From Brassica napus (lineage: Eukaryota > Streptophyta > Magnoliopsida > Brassicales > Brassicaceae): a stretch of 64,000 nucleotides of DNA. Shown piece after piece: positions 59,672 through 64,000 of the stretch; position 1 is the first letter of the stretch, and every line of letters begins with the position of its first letter. The DNA is taken from positions 47,830,681-47,894,680 of the forward strand of contig NC_063450.1 in NCBI RefSeq assembly GCF_020379485.1. Direction: 5' to 3'. The position numbers and the translations under genes are program-made. Below the pieces are notes generated by a model that ran no database searches, was not told the DNA's origin, and worked only from the letters and a program-made list of their open reading frames with translations.

Positions 59672-59684
<13 letters not shown>

Positions 59685-59848
59685 TCAAAACGACGTCGTC
59701 TTAACTTGTTAACGGTTGACTAACTTTTGTTAGAGCCAATGTAGATTTAGACACGTTTTAAAAAGTTTGGGTAACTTTTCTTAAATTATCGTTTTTGGTA
59801 CTGACTATTTGTTCGGGTCCTATTTGGCAAGACTGAGAGTGTTGGGGT

Positions 59849-60375
59849 TAGAGCTGGAAATTTTAATCATTGCCCGCGGGCCCCGCCCCGTTTGACCCGC
59901 CGCGGGGCGGGTGCGGGTCGAACCATTTGAAAATTTTAAATTGCGGGTGCGGGTCGAGATTATTTTGAGTGGGGCGGGTGCGGGTCAGCCGAATTTGAAT
60001 CGCGGGTACCCGCCAACCCGCAAATTAAAAAAAAAAAAACATTTTTGAAAAAAAAAACATTTTTTTCGTAAAATATATAAAAAACAATAAATATTTGTAT
60101 AATTTTAATTATAAATATATTTTTTTAATAGTATTTTTTAAAAATAACTATTATATAAATAAAAAATAATTATTTTTAATTAAAATAACTATTTTTAATA
60201 TAATTAATATTACCCGCGGGTTTGGCGGGTTACCCGCGGGTTTTGGCGGGGCGGGTGCGGATATGAAAGTTTTTGTTTGCGGGTTATGCGGGTCGAGTTT
60301 TTGAATCGAAAAAATGATTCGATCCGCGGCGGGGCGGGGCGGGTCGGGGCGGGTTGACCCGCGAACCCAACACTA
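59849..60375. mobile_element. hAT-like MITE with GC-rich ends, nested in the MULE
   Basis: Perfect 8-bp duplication GTTGGGGT (59841-59848 and 60376-60383). Termini TAGAGCTGG and CCAACACTA are imperfect inverted copies. Both sides are rich in GCGGGTGCGGGTCG words, in inverted orientation, around an AT-rich core, making the sharpest GC jump in the window. The minus-strand 61-codon frame inside is compositional. Confidence 0.85.
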
Positions 60376-61238
60376 GTTGGGGTCGAAATTGACATTTTTC
60401 CTCGTATATCAAAACGACGTCGTTTTATCTTGTTAACGGTTGACTAACTTTTGTTAGAGTCAATGTAGATTTAGACACGTTTTAAGAAATTCGGGTAGTT
60501 TTTTTTGAATTATAATTGAGTTGAAGTCGTATTCGGCACTGATTAATTGTTCAGGTCGTATTTGGCACGACTGAAATTGTTGGGGTCGAAATTGACACTT
60601 TTCCCGTATATGAGCAATGCGATTATGCTACATATACTCTGTAATCATCTAATGTAAACTCTGCCCAAATCATTATGTGTATCAGTGCATGCCAAAGCAT
60701 AAGGGCATGATTATAGCTGAAACTGTTAGGGGTTTCTTAAATTTTCTTTTTGATTTTTTTTTGTTTTGTTTTGTTTTGTTTTGTCTGATTAAAAAAAAAT
60801 TAAAAAGAGAACCAATCGCCAACCGCCACGTGTCGGTGGACCCGCAAACAGTGCAAGAAACTAACCAAGATCGATCATTAATTCATTACTTTCGATCATT
60901 AATTCATTACTTTTGTAACCGACTCTTATGCTTTTGTGGAGTCTAAACCCTTTAAACCCCTCCTAAGGACTCCTTTAAATACCCCGACAAAGATGGCCTA
61001 AAGGATTACAAAATCTATTTTCGATTTGGATTGATACAAGGCTGTTTTTTTTATGCAGGTGTGTTACACAAAATCCTCCAAAACGTATTGACCACTAGTA
61101 TTTCACGTTCGTCTTTAATGTATCATCTATTCTGCGTAACGCAAGAACATTAAGAACAAAGACTGAGAGATGTCTGTAGCTAAAACATATACACTATGTT
61201 GTCGCATCAAAAAGATTCCCCATTAAACATATAAAAAT

Positions 61239-61310
61239 TGCGTCTGCCGGGAGTCGAACCCGGGTCTATTGCTTGGAAGGCAATTATCCTAACCGTTGGA
61301 CTACAGACGC
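61239..61310 (-). tRNA. tRNA-Gly (TCC)
   Basis: 72-nt cloverleaf on the minus strand: acceptor GCGTCTG/CAGACGC with discriminator A, the anticodon stem TTGCC region with loop CTTCCAA (anticodon TCC), and T arm GGTTCGACTCC. A and B boxes are intact. A run of five T follows the gene on the minus strand (complement of 61233-61237), a Pol III terminator. No intron. Confidence 0.97.
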
Positions 61311-61440
61311 TTTTGTTGGTTCAAACGGATACAATAACATTTGACCAAACATTATCTAACCTTTGTTGTGGTAATCCTTTGGAAGAGATTTACGCCAAAG
61401 TTTTGTTTAAGGTTAAGGATGTAGAAAGCGTTAACTTTTA

Positions 61441-62172
61441 GGCCTTGATTGATAGAGCATTAGCATTAGCATTATGCTCTACATTATCCAATCAACAATT
61501 GTTAAAAAAGTATTTAGAAAAGTATTTACTAAATGCAAATGCTCTCCAAATGCTCTCTGGCCAATGCTTTCACATGAAGCTTTTATAAGAGCATTTGCAT
61601 CTATAATTTATAAAATTAAGGAAAATATATAATTAATTCATTTATTTTATTTAATAATATCATAAAATTATTTTTATATCCAGAAAATAAAATTTTGATT
61701 TCTAAAATTAATTTATAATAAAAATATTTTTTTTTTTAAATAGTTTTTCACGTTTAAAATATATAATTTAATTTTATATAATTTAATTTTTTATAATTTA
61801 ATTTTTTATAATTTAATTTATTTTAAATGTGAAATATTATTTTAATATATATATATATATTAATTATAAATTTATTTTTAAATAATATTTTTCAATATAA
61901 ACATAATTTTTAAATTTTTAAATAAAATAAATTAAGTATATATCTTTTTAATTTTATATGTTAATATATATATATATATATTAGAAATATATTCATTAAA
62001 AATAAATATATTATATATTATATACTAATTTTTATAATAATTTTAAATAGCATACTCATACTGCTCTACCAATCATCCTATTAAACAGTTAGCAAAAGCA
62101 TACAGGTCCTGCAGCATACTGTTTCTATAGCATACTGCTACTATTAATGCTAATGCTCTGCCAATCAGGACC
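61441..62172. mobile_element. Non-autonomous PIF/Harbinger (Tourist-type) element
   Basis: 732 bp between TTA copies (61438-61440 and 62173-62175). Left end GGCCTTGATTGATAGAGCAT; right end complements to GGTCCTGATTGGCAGAGCAT, both followed by TAGCATTA. The GGYCYTGATTGG start recalls Pong-like termini. The interior is very AT-rich with TA microsatellites and no gene; a 72-codon minus frame at the right end is the terminal repeat itself. Confidence 0.85.
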
Positions 62173-62462
62173 TTAGAGTCTTTATGTATATTGTGATTGG
62201 CTGCGAGCAGATAAAACAAAGCTCTGTAAACTTTATCTATGATGTGATTAAATTGACTAATTATTTTCTCTAGTAGTACTTCAACATTCATTTGACCAGA
62301 AGTATAAGCTTATTATGTAATGTAGCACGTAGATGATAGCTCAATTAACGATATACATGAATACTAACCTTAATTCCATGAACATTGTTATTCCAAAAGG
62401 TATAGAATTGTTTGATCATTAATTACATAGGCATAGATTCCTCAAAATCCCATCATTGGTTG

Positions 62463-63233
62463 CAGTGCCGTGCCTAGACTATATGGAGCCTAAGGCAATT
62501 CTAAAAATTGGAGCCGTAATAAAATTTTTTTTTTCTTCTTATTGTCAAGTTAGTAAACATAAATATGAAAATAGTTAATGAAAAATATTTATTAAGATTG
62601 TTTACATTTATTCAAAGAATGATGACCCAAAAAATTCACACCCATGCTAATTAAAAAAAATTAAAAATGTACTTGCGAAGTTATAAAAGCATCTAACATT
62701 ATAATACCAATTGAATAAGAGGAGTATACGATAAAATTATGAAGAAAAATAAAAAATATATATAAAACAATCAATATGTGAATATTCAAAAGGTAAAGCT
62801 ATATATAGAACTTAAATCGGAAAAGGATGATACTTCCTCCGTGTCACTTTAAAAGAAAAAAAAAATTGTTTCATTTTAATGTTTTCAAGTTTCTATGTTA
62901 AAAGTAAATGCAATTTTATGTTTTTGACTATTTATATTCTGCAGTATGATTTTTTATTGGCTGAATTATCTGTACTTATTTGTTTTTTTAGACAAACGAG
63001 AAAGATTGAATGAAAATTTGTAATTTGTTAATCAGTGTGCAAAAACCTCAAAACCCACTTATTTTGATACAGAAAGAATATAATTAAATTTGTAGAAAAA
63101 TATTAATAAAAATAGACATATACAAATAGTTTTAGACCAAATGATTGTAAAAATGGAGCCCCAAAATTAACCATATGAAGAGGGGCCTGCCTGAGGCAGT
63201 TGCCTCTTTTTTTAACACATAGGCACGGCTCTG
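62463..63233. mobile_element. hAT-like element, third family member
   Basis: Ends CAGTGCCGTGCCTAGAC and TAGGCACGGCTCTG, flanked by ATTGGTTG (62455-62462) and ACTGGTTG (63234-63241), an 8-bp duplication with one mismatch. Subterminal GCCTAAGGCAATT and GCCTGAGGCAGTTGCC are inverted relatives. Interior non-coding, with a nested Stowaway at about 62833-63078. Confidence 0.85.
62833..63078. mobile_element. Degenerate Stowaway MITE nested in the hAT-like element
   Basis: Left CTTCCTCCGTGTCACTTTAA and right ACTTATTTTGATACAGAAAG match a diverged CTCCCTCCGTTTCA terminal pair, with TA on both sides. No coding content. Confidence 0.7.
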
Positions 63234-63255
63234 ACTGGTTGTATTCTGTTTCATA

Positions 63256-64000
63256 CTAGGGATTAACCCGTGCTACGCCCGGGATTTTTATTTTTTTTCT
63301 AATTTAAGTTGTTAAATTATTTATATTTAGGTTATGATATATATTTATATAAATGTTAAGATGCATGTCATAATTAAACTTTATTTTTAACTTTTAACAC
63401 GTTAAATTAACATATTTTTTACTATTTAAATATTTTTTTTGTAATTTTGTTGGCTATCTAGTTATCATATTTAGCAAAACTATCTGTTGAGTGTTGCAAT
63501 AAATGTTTTAGATATTTAATTAAACTACAGAGTATTTTCGGATCGACCACATGCTCAACAATCGATCGATCCGTAAAAAGATGGTCGATCTCTTTGGCCA
63601 GGTAAGTACAATTTTAGCAAAAATATCTTTGATTTTCAAATATTCAGTATATAACTATTCTTTTGAATATTGATTTTTTGAATTGTATTTTTTGATTAAA
63701 TTATTGTATTATAATGTTTATGTAAATATTTTTTGTGATGTTTGAATTTGTGCTGTTAGTATACTTAACCTAGATGATATTGATGTTTAACAAAAAATTT
63801 TTTCCTGGAAATATAAAATAATGATATATCAAAACGTATTTAATACTTGTTAAATGATAGTATAATGCAAATTACATCCATTATTTGAAAATAACCATTT
63901 GTTGTTTTTATTTTTTTTAAATCAAAAATTATTTTTATTTAAAAACATTATTCATATATAATATAATAGTTTAAGTTTGGAAGATTAATCAATATATATA
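63256..64000 (-). mobile_element. Helitron (H6), 3' end only; continues past the window
   Basis: Minus-strand terminus: CTAG (63256-63259) next to host A, and a hairpin CCCGTGC-TAC-GCCCGGG (63267-63283) seven bases inside, almost identical to that of Helitron H2. The AT-rich sequence to the window end shows no gene. The 5' TC end is not in view. Confidence 0.7.

Larger units (their letters stand above)
58883..60605. mobile_element. Fold-back Mutator-like element with duplicated terminal repeats
   Basis: 1723 bp flanked by a perfect 10-bp duplication GTATATGAGC (58873-58882 and 60606-60615). It starts GGGAAAAGTGCCAATTTCGA and ends in the complement. Each terminal inverted repeat is itself two tandem units of about 200 bp (left 58883-59080 and 59081-59275; right 59687-59848 continued at 60384, and 60404-60605). 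Units are joined at the palindrome AAAACGACGTCGTTTT (59061, 60411; diverged at 59687). Internal DNA is AT-rich with a SINE-like piece. No transposase. A hAT-like element is inserted at 59849-60375. Confidence 0.9.

Overview
This is a plant nuclear window from a Brassicaceae genome, most likely Brassica or a close relative such as Raphanus. The evidence is GT-AG introns, plant-only gene families, TA-rich intergenic DNA, CCCTAAA-type telomere-like repeats, and a gene order matching Arabidopsis thaliana chromosome 4 from about At4g18630 to At4g18800 (from memory). Recognised genes in order: a DUF688 protein (At4g18630 position, one-base frameshift), a decayed MRH1-like LRR receptor kinase (At4g18640), a DOG1-like protein, BIN2 (At4g18710), tRNA-Glu, RPL11/RPL16 (At4g18730), MYB98 (At4g18770), CESA8 (At4g18780, minus), NRAMP5 (At4g18790, minus), RABA1d (At4g18800, minus) and tRNA-Gly. 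Several genes expected between these (CIPK12 and At4g18740-18760) are absent, which fits fractionation after Brassica genome triplication.

Layout. 1-4539 is a decayed LINE. 4.5-12 kb is gene-free and holds two minus-strand Helitrons, a Stowaway and a Tourist MITE; the second Helitron carries an inverted telomere-like array. 12.1-13.6 kb is the DUF688 gene. 14-20.2 kb holds an Emigrant-like MITE, a fold-back MITE, a 3.8-kb hAT-like element that captured a NAC exon and was itself hit by a Helitron, and a TRIM. 20.5-22.8 kb is the MRH1 remnant and DOG1-like gene. 23-25 kb is a hAT-like element split at its terminus by a solo LTR. 25-34 kb is repeats plus a 4.26-kb Helitron carrying a broken GAUT fragment. 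34.9-37.2 kb is BIN2, followed 195 bp later by a full-length PIF/Harbinger transposon (37406-42204) with transposase and Myb/SANT genes. 42-44 kb is Helitron and TRIM debris. 44-58 kb is the dense conserved gene block. 58.9-64 kb has a fold-back MULE with a nested hAT-like insert, tRNA-Gly, a Tourist-type element, another hAT-like element with a nested Stowaway, and a Helitron end running off the window.

The genes do not form one pathway. BIN2 is the brassinosteroid-signalling GSK3 kinase, CESA8 makes secondary-wall cellulose, MYB98 controls synergid genes, RABA1d acts in post-Golgi traffic, NRAMP5 is a metal transporter and RPL11 is ribosomal. Exons of BIN2, RPL11, MYB98, CESA8, NRAMP5 and RABA1d were joined by eye at GT-AG sites and all give intact reading frames (380, 182, 393, 984, 531 and 215 residues). 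Element boundaries rest on terminal motifs and target-site duplications read directly from the sequence; family names rest on known terminal signatures, not on a database search.
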